The notes under the pieces are model-generated. The model ran no database searches and was not told the origin of the DNA. It saw only the letters and a list, made by a program, of their open reading frames with translations. The translations under genes were made by a program, and so were the position numbers. Shown piece by piece: positions 1 to 7,357 of a DNA stretch of 64,000 bases. The stretch's first letter is position 1. The number at the start of each line of letters is the position of its first letter. Source of the DNA: Pseudomonadota bacterium (GTDB lineage Bacteria; Pseudomonadota; Alphaproteobacteria; Rhodobacterales; Rhodobacteraceae); NCBI GenBank assembly GCA_963205235.1, contig CAUJIP010000057.1, positions 62,001 to 126,000 of the forward strand, written 5' to 3'.

Positions 1-674
1 TGGCGTGACGGTTGGCGCAGCAGCATGACCTCCCGGATCACGGTGTCCCGGTCCATGCCATGCACCTTCATCTGTTCGGGGATCTGCGCCTCGATCAGCG
101 GGGTCAGCACATAGCCTGGGCAGATTGCGTTGCAGGTGATTCCCATGCCCGCCGTTTCCAGCGCCGTCGTCTTGGACAGCCCGACAACGCCATGCTTGGC
201 CGCGATGTAGGCCGATTTGTAGGGGCTGGCCGTCAACCCATGCGCCGAGGCTATGTTGACGATCCGCCCCCAGCCCCGCGCCTTCATGCCTGGCAAGGCC
301 GCCGCCGTGGTGTGAAAGGCCGATGAAAGGTTGATTGCCAGAATCGCATCCCATTTCTCGACCGGGAAATCCTCGATCGGGCTGACGAACTGGATGCCCG
401 CGTTGTTGATCAGGATATCGCAACCCCCGGCCTTTTCGACCAGTGCCCGACACTCGGCACCCTTCGACATGTCGGCGGCAATGTAACGTGCAGCGACGCC
501 GTGGCGCTTGCCCAGATCAGCCGCCAGCGCGTGATCTTCGGGCCGGTCGGTAAAGCTGTTCAGAATCACCTCTGCCCCGGCGGCGGCCAAAGCCTCGGCC
601 ACGCCCAACCCGATGCCCGAGTTCGACCCGGTAATGACGGCACGCTTGCCCGCTAGTGTTGCCGAAACTGTCAT
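1..674 (-). CDS. bdhA: 3-hydroxybutyrate dehydrogenase (partial, 3' end outside window)
   Basis: Short-chain dehydrogenase/reductase that interconverts (R)-3-hydroxybutyrate and acetoacetate with NAD, a cytosolic step in use of the storage polymer PHB. I translated it directly. It starts MTVSATLAGKRAVITGSNSG, so the TGSNSGIG cofactor loop sits at residues 15-22, followed by NNAG, the catalytic Ser in NIASAHG and the YxxxK motif (YIAAK). The end visible here (PGYVLTPLIEAQIPEQ) is typical of BdhA rather than of fatty-acid or sugar reductases. The start at 674 has a purine-rich GGGGGACAGG just upstream. About 224 codons are inside the window and the family is about 260 aa, so roughly the last 35 residues are missing. 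A candidate small RNA or attenuator lies immediately upstream. Confidence 0.93.
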   Translation of the reverse strand, partial: MTVSATLAGKRAVITGSNSGIGLGVAEALAAAGAEVILNSFTDRPEDHALAADLGKRHGVAARYIAADMSKGAECRALVEKAGGCDILINNAGIQFVSPIEDFPVEKWDAILAINLSSAFHTTAAALPGMKARGWGRIVNIASAHGLTASPYKSAYIAAKHGVVGLSKTTALETAGMGITCNAICPGYVLTPLIEAQIPEQMKVHGMDRDTVIREVMLLRQPSR

Positions 675-760
675 GACCTGTCCCCCGGATGCTGCACCTG
701 CGAAACATGCCATGCCGCAAGCCGCAGGGGAAGGGTCGGCCGAAGCCATGATCCACAATG

Positions 761-788
761 AAAAAAACGCCGGCACAAGGCCGGCGTT
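761..788 (-). terminator. intrinsic terminator
   Basis: A perfect 9-bp stem (766-774 with 780-788, AACGCCGGC/GCCGGCGTT) with a 5-nt loop is followed on the minus strand by a run of seven T (767-761). This is the clearest factor-independent terminator in the left part of the window, and it points towards bdhA. Confidence 0.8.
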
Positions 789-835
789 CAGTTATTGAGG
801 CAGGTTTCATACAGGCAAGAAACCTATCGAGCAGT
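761..835 (-). ncRNA. candidate small RNA or bdhA leader attenuator
   Basis: A compact transcription unit is visible on the minus strand. A promoter (865-870 and 842-847) is followed by a hairpin with a perfect 7-bp stem (802-808 with 819-825, AGGTTTC/GAAACCT) and then by an intrinsic terminator. The predicted RNA is about 75 nt. No open frame of useful length fills it. It lies between the divergent genes bdhA and the yejA-like gene, with the terminator ending 87 nt before the bdhA start codon. It could be a free sRNA or a conditional terminator in the bdhA leader. I did not recognise a named family. The 5' end is an estimate from the promoter. Confidence 0.5.
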
Positions 836-841
836 GAGTCT

Positions 842-870
842 TATATAGTCGTCTCTCCGCCTCTGGCCAA
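842..870 (-). promoter_or_regulatory. predicted promoter of the candidate small RNA
   Basis: Minus-strand -35 TTGGCC (870-865) and -10 TATATA (847-842) with 17-nt spacing. The predicted start is near 835. Confidence 0.45.
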
Positions 871-879
871 GCTAAAAGT

Positions 880-906
880 TTGAATTGCTTCACGGCTCGT
901 CATAAT
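880..906 (+). promoter_or_regulatory. possible promoter of the yejA-like gene
   Basis: TTGAAT at 880-885 and CATAAT at 901-906, spacing 15 nt, which is shorter than ideal. It lies 40 nt before the start codon at 946. Confidence 0.3.
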
Positions 907-945
907 CTTCGGCCACATGACCCCAAGGGCAGAGAGACCGTCACG

Positions 946-2769
946 ATGATCCAATCCCCCCCTCGCCGGTGGCACCGGCTTGCGGCAACCCTGACCCTTG
1001 TTCTGGCAAATGCCGCAGCAATTGCCGAACCGCAGCATGGCATAGCTATGTATGGCAGCCCTGCCCTGCCCCCGGATTTTGTGTCCCTGCCGCAGGTCAA
1101 CCCCGATGCCCCCAAGGGTGGCATCTTCCGCTGGGGCGAAACCGGCAGCTTTGACAGCTTCAACCCCTATGTGACCAAAGGCCGCGCAGCCACCGGCATC
1201 TCGACCCTGACGGTCGAGACGCTGATGGGTCGCAGCTATGACGAACCCTTCTCGCTTTACGGCCTTCTGGCCGAATCGATTGATACGGATGAGGCCCGGA
1301 CCTACGTCGAATTCACCCTCCGCCCCGAGGCCCGATTCTCTGACGGCAGCCCCGTCACGGTCGAAGACGTTATGTGGTCGATGGAGACTTTGGGCACAGT
1401 CGGCGCTGCGCGATATCTCGGCGCCTGGAAAAAGATCGCCTCGATGGAACAGACCGGCGAGCGGTCGGTCAAGTTCACCTTCAACACCGAAGATCGCGAA
1501 CTGCCGCTGATCCTTGGCCTGCGCCCGATCCTGAAAAAGGCGCAGTGGGAAGGCAAGGACTTCGCCGAAGCCACGCAGGACCTGCCCATCGGTTCCGGTC
1601 CCTATGTGCTGGACAAGTCCGAACTTGGCGTCTTTGCCAGCTACAAGCGCAACCCCGACTGGTGGGGCAAGGACTTGCCCTTCAACAAGGGCCAGTGGAA
1701 CTTTGACGAGATCCGCTATGACTACTATGCCACCGACGCCGCCGCATTCGAGGCGTTCAAGGCAGGTGAGATTTCGGCCTATCGCGAAGGCAACGCCGCC
1801 AAATGGCTGTCGGCCTACGACTTCCCCGCCGTCACCGATGGCAAGGTGATCAAGGCCGAAATCCCGCACAGCCGCCCGTCAGGCATCGAAGGCCTGGTCT
1901 TCAACACCCGCCGCCCGATTTTTGCCGACTGGCGCGTACGCGAGGCCCTGATCCTTGCCTTCAACTTCGAATTCATCAACCAGCAGCTCAACGGCGGTCT
2001 TCTGCCCCGGATACCATCCTATTTCGGCAATTCCGACCTTGGCATGACCCCCGGCACCCCCGCCACCGGGCGCGAGCTGGAAATCCTGCAACCTTTCGCC
2101 GCCGACCTGCCCTTCGGGACGATTGAAGGCTATGCTCTGCCGGTCTCGGGCGGCGATCAGACCAACCGCGCCAATATCCGAAAGGCAGCGGCGCTTCTGG
2201 AAGAAGCAGGCTGGATCGTGGGCGAGGATGGCATCCTGAAGAACGCCGCAAGTGAGGCCTTCACCTTCGAAATCCTCCTTGTGACCGGCAATGATGCCAT
2301 GGCGTCAATCTCCGACATCTATATCGAAGCGCTGAAACCCCTTGGCATCACAGCCATTGTCAACCGCATCGACGATGCACAGTACAAGGAACGTACCAAC
2401 ACCTATGACTTCGACATGACCCATTACATCCGCTCGATGTCGCTGTCGCCGGGCAATGAACAGATGACATACTGGGGCTCTGCCGGGGTAACCGAACCGG
2501 GTACGCGGAACTGGATGGGTGTGAACTCACCCGCGATCGAGGCCGCGGTGGCAGCCATGGTCAAAGCCCCGGACACCACCGAATTCGTCGCAGCAACCCA
2601 CGCGCTTGACCGGGCCCTGACCGCCGGACGCTATGTGATCCCGATCTGGTATTCCGACCGGTCGCGTCTGGCCTATCAGGCTGATCTGAAATATCCCGAA
2701 AAACCGCCGCTTTACGGTGACTGGACAGGTTTCCTGCCCGACACCTGGTGGTATGAATCTGATAACTAA
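946..2769 (+). CDS. extracellular solute-binding protein family 5, YejA-like (oligopeptide/microcin C type)
   Basis: Periplasmic binding protein of an ABC importer for peptides. The 607-residue product begins with a Sec signal peptide (basic stretch RRWHR, hydrophobic core, AIA at the likely cleavage site) and has the family 5 features: a GIAMYG.PALPPDF opening, GSFDSFNPY, a YVEFTLRPEARFSDGSPVT segment and a W-rich C terminus ending TWWYES. The length and the start of the mature chain fit YejA rather than DppA. An in-frame ATG at 880 exists, but the start at 946 places the signal peptide correctly. No permease or ATPase gene is adjacent, so the transporter partners must be elsewhere. The ligand is inferred from family only. 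Confidence 0.85.
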   Translation: MIQSPPRRWHRLAATLTLVLANAAAIAEPQHGIAMYGSPALPPDFVSLPQVNPDAPKGGIFRWGETGSFDSFNPYVTKGRAATGISTLTVETLMGRSYDEPFSLYGLLAESIDTDEARTYVEFTLRPEARFSDGSPVTVEDVMWSMETLGTVGAARYLGAWKKIASMEQTGERSVKFTFNTEDRELPLILGLRPILKKAQWEGKDFAEATQDLPIGSGPYVLDKSELGVFASYKRNPDWWGKDLPFNKGQWNFDEIRYDYYATDAAAFEAFKAGEISAYREGNAAKWLSAYDFPAVTDGKVIKAEIPHSRPSGIEGLVFNTRRPIFADWRVREALILAFNFEFINQQLNGGLLPRIPSYFGNSDLGMTPGTPATGRELEILQPFAADLPFGTIEGYALPVSGGDQTNRANIRKAAALLEEAGWIVGEDGILKNAASEAFTFEILLVTGNDAMASISDIYIEALKPLGITAIVNRIDDAQYKERTNTYDFDMTHYIRSMSLSPGNEQMTYWGSAGVTEPGTRNWMGVNSPAIEAAVAAMVKAPDTTEFVAATHALDRALTAGRYVIPIWYSDRSRLAYQADLKYPEKPPLYGDWTGFLPDTWWYESDN

Positions 2770-2784
2770 GCTGAAAGGAAGATC

Positions 2785-2901
2785 ATGAAGAAACTGGTTC
2801 TGGCGGCAATGCTTCTGGCAACGCTTGCGGGTTGCAACACGATTGCGGGCGTCGGTGAAGATGTAAGCGCAGGTGCGCATACCGTCGCAGACATGATGTA
2901 A
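2785..2901 (+). CDS. entericidin-family small lipoprotein
   Basis: A 38-residue protein beginning MKKLVLAAMLLATLAGC. It has a short lysine-rich n-region, a hydrophobic core and the lipobox LAGC with Cys17. The mature part (NTIAGVGEDVSAGAHTVADM) is the entericidin A/B type amphipathic segment. Such proteins are inner or outer membrane lipoproteins linked to envelope stress and stationary phase in enterobacteria; the role here is inferred. The ribosome site AAAGGAAG precedes the ATG, 15 nt after the preceding stop, so it may be cotranscribed with the binding protein. Confidence 0.8.
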   Translation: MKKLVLAAMLLATLAGCNTIAGVGEDVSAGAHTVADMM

Positions 2902-2910
2902 TTGCGCGTA

Positions 2911-2933
2911 AGTGGGGCCAACTTGGCCCTACT
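2911..2933. terminator. hairpin between convergent genes
   Basis: AGTGGGGCCA and TGGCCCTACT form a 10-bp stem with one G-U pair and a 3-nt loop. The stem overlaps the stop codon of the leftward kinase gene (2929-2931) and follows the entericidin stop by 9 nt. There is no clear T-run on either side, so termination efficiency is uncertain. Confidence 0.45.
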
Positions 2934-4320
2934 GCACTCTGATCACGGTGACCGAGCAATGCGCTTCAGCCACCACCTGTGCCGAAACTGATCCCAGATA
3001 GCGCCGCGTGGTCGAATGACCGCGTGCGCCCATCAGGATTTGGTCGACCTTGTTCGTCGTCGCATAGTCGATGATCGCCTGCCCCGGATCGGGGCCTTCC
3101 AACACTGCGCAGGTCAGCCGGTGATCCGGCAGATCAATCGCCTCGGCCCAGGATTTCAGCGCCACCAGCCGCGCCACATGCAGGTTGTTGCCTTGATCAT
3201 CGGTCGCCTGATCAATCCCGATCCGCGCTGTCTTCAGCACGTTCACACAGGCAATCCGGGCTTCCGGTTCGATAATCAGCATCCGCTTGACCGCGTTGCG
3301 CACCGCTTCGGCCAGCCGCTCTCCTTCCGGTGAAAGATCGACGGCCGCGACAATGACCGGTACCATCGCCATCTGCGCCGCCATCGACTTTGGCGCCTCG
3401 AACCGCCGAATCTTCCGCATCACCCGCCAACGGTCAAAAACCTGCAGTCGACCATCCTGTTTCAACTTGTGGGCGCGCTCGGTCAGCTTGACCTGTTGCG
3501 GATGCCCAAGGTCAAATGCCATCTGCGCCGCCGTCTGATAGCGCCGCATCGGATCCACCACCAAGGCCCGCAGGATGATTTCTTGCAGCCATTCCGGAAT
3601 TTCCGGCCGGATCGCGCGCGGCGGCACCGGATCGCGCCACAGCCGCTTGCGCACGCCGCGCAGCGTTTCGGGTGTGCCCCAGGGGTTCTTGCCCGTCGCC
3701 AGCGCGTAAAGCATCGCCCCAAGGGCAAAAAGATCCGACCTCGGGTCATCGCGACAGCGCAGGTACTGTTCCGGCGCGATATAGGGAAAGGTCCCCATCG
3801 GGATCTTGAATTCCTCGGCCAGAAGATCGGGCAACAGGTCGTGGCGCGACAGGCCGTAATCGACCAGCACCATCTCCCCCGTCTTCCGCTGCAGGAAATT
3901 TTCGGGCTTCAGATCAAGATGGATCACATGCTGACGATGCAGATCGGCCACCGCATGCACCATCCGCGCGGCAATTTCGATCACATCCGACAGCGGCAAC
4001 GGAGCCTTCTGGAAAACCTGCAGGAAACTGCCACCGTCGATCTTCTCGACCACGATATAGGGCATCGCCTCGAACCCGCCAGAGCCAAGTACCCTTGGCA
4101 CATGCGGGCCGGAAAGACGCGGCATGATCATCTGCTCGACTTCGAAGCCGACGATGGTCGGGCCGTCATAGCCGTCAAGGATCGTCGGAACCTTCATCAC
4201 CATCGGCAGGTCGTGGTCGGGGTGGGTTACTTCCCAGATCGTGGCAAAGCCGCCCGTGTGCAGCTTTTCGCCCAAGGTAAAGCCGTCGATCTGAAGCCCG
4301 GTATGGGGTCTTAACTGCAT
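2929..4320 (-). CDS. serine/threonine protein kinase fused to a C-terminal universal stress protein (UspA) domain
   Basis: The 463-residue product has a eukaryotic-like kinase domain at about residues 12-275. It shows a Gly-rich loop near 17-30, Lys43 as the likely ATP lysine, the catalytic loop HLDLKPEN (134-141, Asp136, Lys138, Asn141), DYG (154-156) in place of DFG, and APE (182-184). After a basic linker, residues about 319-463 form a UspA domain with the nucleotide-binding signature MGARGHSTTRRYLGSVS near the C terminus. No transmembrane segment is visible, so it should be cytosolic. It begins 3 nt after the stop of the phosphoesterase gene and is almost certainly cotranscribed with it. 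The Usp domain may sense nucleotide state or be a substrate of the kinase; that is inference. Confidence 0.9.
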   Translation of the reverse strand: MQLRPHTGLQIDGFTLGEKLHTGGFATIWEVTHPDHDLPMVMKVPTILDGYDGPTIVGFEVEQMIMPRLSGPHVPRVLGSGGFEAMPYIVVEKIDGGSFLQVFQKAPLPLSDVIEIAARMVHAVADLHRQHVIHLDLKPENFLQRKTGEMVLVDYGLSRHDLLPDLLAEEFKIPMGTFPYIAPEQYLRCRDDPRSDLFALGAMLYALATGKNPWGTPETLRGVRKRLWRDPVPPRAIRPEIPEWLQEIILRALVVDPMRRYQTAAQMAFDLGHPQQVKLTERAHKLKQDGRLQVFDRWRVMRKIRRFEAPKSMAAQMAMVPVIVAAVDLSPEGERLAEAVRNAVKRMLIIEPEARIACVNVLKTARIGIDQATDDQGNNLHVARLVALKSWAEAIDLPDHRLTCAVLEGPDPGQAIIDYATTNKVDQILMGARGHSTTRRYLGSVSAQVVAEAHCSVTVIRVQ

Positions 4321-4323
4321 TCA

Positions 4324-5064
4324 TCAAGTTCCTGTCAAAAGCCGTGTCGCCAGCACCTCGGGAAGACCTGCCGCCCGGATCCGGTTGGCGGCACCGGCAG
4401 TATCATAAGGCGTGCGGCGAAAGGTGATCTCGGCCTTGACCGTATCGACCAGGGCCCAGGCCGCCTGCGCCACCCCGTCGCGTGGCTGGCCGACTGACCC
4501 CACAACCGCCAGCCAGCGACGGCTGGGAAGCAGCGGGATGGCAAGACCGGTGCGAAAGGCCTGCGCCCGTACGACACCGCCAATATCGCAACTGGCCAGA
4601 AGTGGCACATGCACATGACCGCAAAGGATCAATCGCGCCTTGGTCGCCCGAAACGACGGCGCCGCCCGCGTGTCCGAGGTGACATAGGACCACGCCCCCG
4701 GATCATTGGCCGAGGCATGGACGAACAGCACATCCCCCTCCTCGTGGCTTAACGGAAGCCCCGCCAGAAACGCCTTCTGTCCGGCATCAAGCCGGTCTTT
4801 GGTCCAATCGATTGCTGCGCGGGCCAGCGATGACATCGCCTCGGGCGCTCCGGCGGCGGCGTTGTCGTGGTTGCCCCTGATGCACAGCGCCCCCTCGCGC
4901 ACCAGCCGCGCCGCCGTATCACAGCACCACTCCGGATCGCCGCCATAGCCGACGATATCGCCCAACATCGCCAACCGGTCGACGCCATGGCCCGCGACAT
5001 CGGCAAGCACCGCCGAAAACGCTTCGCGGTTGCCATGGATATCCGTCAGGACTGCAATCCTCAT
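4324..5064 (-). CDS. calcineurin-like metallophosphoesterase
   Basis: A 246-residue cytosolic protein. Metal-ligand motifs are in the canonical order: DxH (Asp8, His10 in DIHGN), GD (35-36), GNHD (64-67), a His in LFVHAS and GHVH near residue 145. The size and the LTDIHGNREAF opening fit the single-domain family that includes YfcE, diadenosine tetraphosphatases and some protein phosphatases; the substrate cannot be read from sequence. It is the first gene of a two-gene operon with the kinase-Usp gene (3-nt gap), so a phosphatase opposing that kinase is a plausible but unproven role. Confidence 0.88.
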   Translation of the reverse strand: MRIAVLTDIHGNREAFSAVLADVAGHGVDRLAMLGDIVGYGGDPEWCCDTAARLVREGALCIRGNHDNAAAGAPEAMSSLARAAIDWTKDRLDAGQKAFLAGLPLSHEEGDVLFVHASANDPGAWSYVTSDTRAAPSFRATKARLILCGHVHVPLLASCDIGGVVRAQAFRTGLAIPLLPSRRWLAVVGSVGQPRDGVAQAAWALVDTVKAEITFRRTPYDTAGAANRIRAAGLPEVLATRLLTGT

Positions 5065-5216
5065 CCCACCTCCCGGGCTTTCGCCGATACTGCGACCCTA
5101 TGACTGCACCAGATACCCGACCATGAGCCAGATCAAGCTTGCACAGCGCTGACCGTCACCCGATTGGCCGCGCCGGGTCCCTTGCAACAGTCGCGCAGGC
5201 TTTCTACCCCTGTCCC

Positions 5217-6719
5217 ATGCTGTCCCTCATCGACACCCGCCCCTTTCCCGTTGCCCCACCCCGGTTCAACCTTGCCGGACACGTCCTTGCCCGCGCAATG
5301 GAACGACCGGACAAGCCCGCACTGGTCCTGCTTCACCCCGACCACGACCAGTCGATCGGCACCCATGACCTTGTCGCCATGGTCCGGGGTCTGGCGACCG
5401 CCCTTCTTGATCGCGGCCTGATCCCCGGTGACCGCGTCCTGTTGCGGCTTGGCAACGGGCTTCCCTTTCCCCTCGCCTTCCTTGGCGCAATCTGGGCCGG
5501 TCTGGTGCCCGTTCCCACCTCGGCAGCCCTGACCCGGGCCGAAATCAGCAAGCTTTCCGCTCTTGTCGCCCCTCGCCTGATCCTTGCCGAACCGGGAATA
5601 GCGCTTCCCGAAACGGATGCCCCAGTCTTTGGCCCCGCGCTGACGACTTGGGCCAACCTGCCCCCTTCCCCCCTGCATCTTGGCGATCCGGACCGTGAGG
5701 CTTATGTCATCTTCACCTCCGGCACCTCTGGCACCCCGATGGCCGTTTCCCACGCCCACCGCGTCATCCTCGCCCGTGCCGCGATGCACGCCGGATGGGA
5801 GGGCCTTTTGCCCGACGACCGCCTTCTGCACGCCGGGGCGCTGAACTGGACCTATACGCTGGGCACCGGGCTTCTGGACCCCTGGACCACCGGCGCAACA
5901 GCCCTTGTCCCGGCTGCGGGCACCCTGCCCGCGGCCCTGCCAGATCTTCTGGCCCGGTCACAGGCCACCATCTTCGCCGCCGCCCCCGGCGTCTTTCGCC
6001 AGATGCTGCGCGGGCACTTGTCGCCGCTTCCGCAGCTTCGCCATGGGCTTTCGGCGGGCGAGGCCCTGCCCGACGCCCTGCGCAAGGACTGGCACCGCGC
6101 CACCGGCACCGACCTTCACGAAGCGCTTGGCATGTCCGAGATTTCGACCTTCCTCTCCGGCTCGCCCACGCGCCCCGCTCCGCCGGGTACAGCGGGCTAT
6201 GTCCAGACCAGCCGCCACGTCGCCGTGCTTGGCCCCGATGGCCAGCCCGTCAACCGCGGCGAACCGGGGGAACTTGCCGTTGCGACCGCCGATCCCGGCC
6301 TGATGCGCGGCTATATTGGTCAGCCCGCCCCGCAAGGCGCATGGTTTCGCACCGGTGACGTCGTCCAGATGGCGGCAGATGGCGCAGTCACCCACCTTGG
6401 CCGCAAGGATGATCTTCTGAACGCTGGCGGCTTTCGCGTCTCGCCGACCGAGGTCGAAACCGCCTTCCACACCATCCCCGGCCTGCTTTCCTGTGCCGCA
6501 GCCGAGGTCGAAGTCACCCCCGGCACCCGGATCATCGCGCTTTTCTACGAGGCTTCGTGCGACATCGCCCCCCAAACCCTGCAACAATGCGCCGAAAAGA
6601 CCCTTGCCCGCTGGAAGCAACCACGGCACTACCAACGCCTTGCCGCCCTGCCCCGTACGGCGAACGGCAAGATCACCCGGCGCGCCTTGGCCGCAAGCTT
6701 CAGGAAGGATGACCCATGA
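5217..6719 (+). CDS. AMP-dependent acyl/aryl-CoA synthetase (class I adenylate-forming enzyme)
   Basis: A 500-residue ligase that activates a carboxylic acid as acyl-AMP and transfers it to CoA. Seen: the P-loop-like IFTSGTSGTP near residue 166, the FRTGD hinge region near 378, GRKDDLLNAGGFRVSP, and the C-terminal catalytic lysine in NGKITRR (about Lys485). It is shorter than acetyl-CoA synthetase (about 650) and close to benzoate-CoA ligase-like enzymes. I chose ATG 5217 over an in-frame ATG at 5139 because the extra N-terminal residues look non-coding. It overlaps the next gene by 4 nt (ATGA). The substrate is unknown. Confidence 0.85.
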   Translation: MLSLIDTRPFPVAPPRFNLAGHVLARAMERPDKPALVLLHPDHDQSIGTHDLVAMVRGLATALLDRGLIPGDRVLLRLGNGLPFPLAFLGAIWAGLVPVPTSAALTRAEISKLSALVAPRLILAEPGIALPETDAPVFGPALTTWANLPPSPLHLGDPDREAYVIFTSGTSGTPMAVSHAHRVILARAAMHAGWEGLLPDDRLLHAGALNWTYTLGTGLLDPWTTGATALVPAAGTLPAALPDLLARSQATIFAAAPGVFRQMLRGHLSPLPQLRHGLSAGEALPDALRKDWHRATGTDLHEALGMSEISTFLSGSPTRPAPPGTAGYVQTSRHVAVLGPDGQPVNRGEPGELAVATADPGLMRGYIGQPAPQGAWFRTGDVVQMAADGAVTHLGRKDDLLNAGGFRVSPTEVETAFHTIPGLLSCAAAEVEVTPGTRIIALFYEASCDIAPQTLQQCAEKTLARWKQPRHYQRLAALPRTANGKITRRALAASFRKDDP

Positions 6720-7357
6720 TCCGTCTCGACATTTTCTCCGACCCGGTTTGCCCTTGGTGCTATGTCGGCAAGTCCAACCTTGACCGGGCCTTGGCCGAAA
6801 ATCCGGACCATCCGTTCCAGATTCAATGGCATCCGTTCCAGCTCAATCCCGAAATGCCGCCCGAAGGCGTGGACAAGCGCGCCTACCTTGAGGAGAAATT
6901 CGGCGGCAAGGCCAGGGTTGATGCCGTCCACGAACGTCTTCGCGAAGTGGCCCGCGCTGCCGGGGTGGAAATGAACCCCGACAATCCCAGCCGCATCCCG
7001 AACACGCTGGACGCCCATCGGCTTATCCATTGGGCCGGGATCGAAGGCAAACAATCCGACGTCGTCACCGCCCTGATGCGCGCCTATTGGGTCGAGGGCC
7101 GCGACATCGGCAATCACCAGACCCTTGCCGACATTGCCGCCACCCAAGGCATGGACCGCGACGCGACCTTGCGCCTTCTGGCCTCGGACGCTGACGCCGA
7201 TGACCTGCAATCCCGCGATGAGGACGCCCGTCGCAAGGGGGTGACCTCGGTCCCGACTTTCCTTGTCGCCCAGAAATATGTCGTTTCGGGCGCGCAACCC
7301 ACCGAAGTCTGGAAGAAAGTCATCGCCGAAATCCAAGGTGGGCAGGTTCAGGCGTGA
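6716..7357 (+). CDS. DsbA-family oxidoreductase, FrnE-like
   Basis: A 213-residue thioredoxin-fold protein beginning MIRLDIFSDPVCPWCYVG. The active-site CPWC is at residues 12-15, and the cis-Pro loop is in GVTSVPTFLV. There is no signal peptide, so it is cytosolic, as for FrnE and 2-hydroxychromene-2-carboxylate isomerase relatives. FrnE homologues reduce or isomerise disulfides or act in polyketide and aromatic pathways. The start overlaps the ligase stop (ATGA) and the stop overlaps the MFS start (GTGA), so the three are translationally coupled. Confidence 0.88.
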   Translation: MIRLDIFSDPVCPWCYVGKSNLDRALAENPDHPFQIQWHPFQLNPEMPPEGVDKRAYLEEKFGGKARVDAVHERLREVARAAGVEMNPDNPSRIPNTLDAHRLIHWAGIEGKQSDVVTALMRAYWVEGRDIGNHQTLADIAATQGMDRDATLRLLASDADADDLQSRDEDARRKGVTSVPTFLVAQKYVVSGAQPTEVWKKVIAEIQGGQVQA

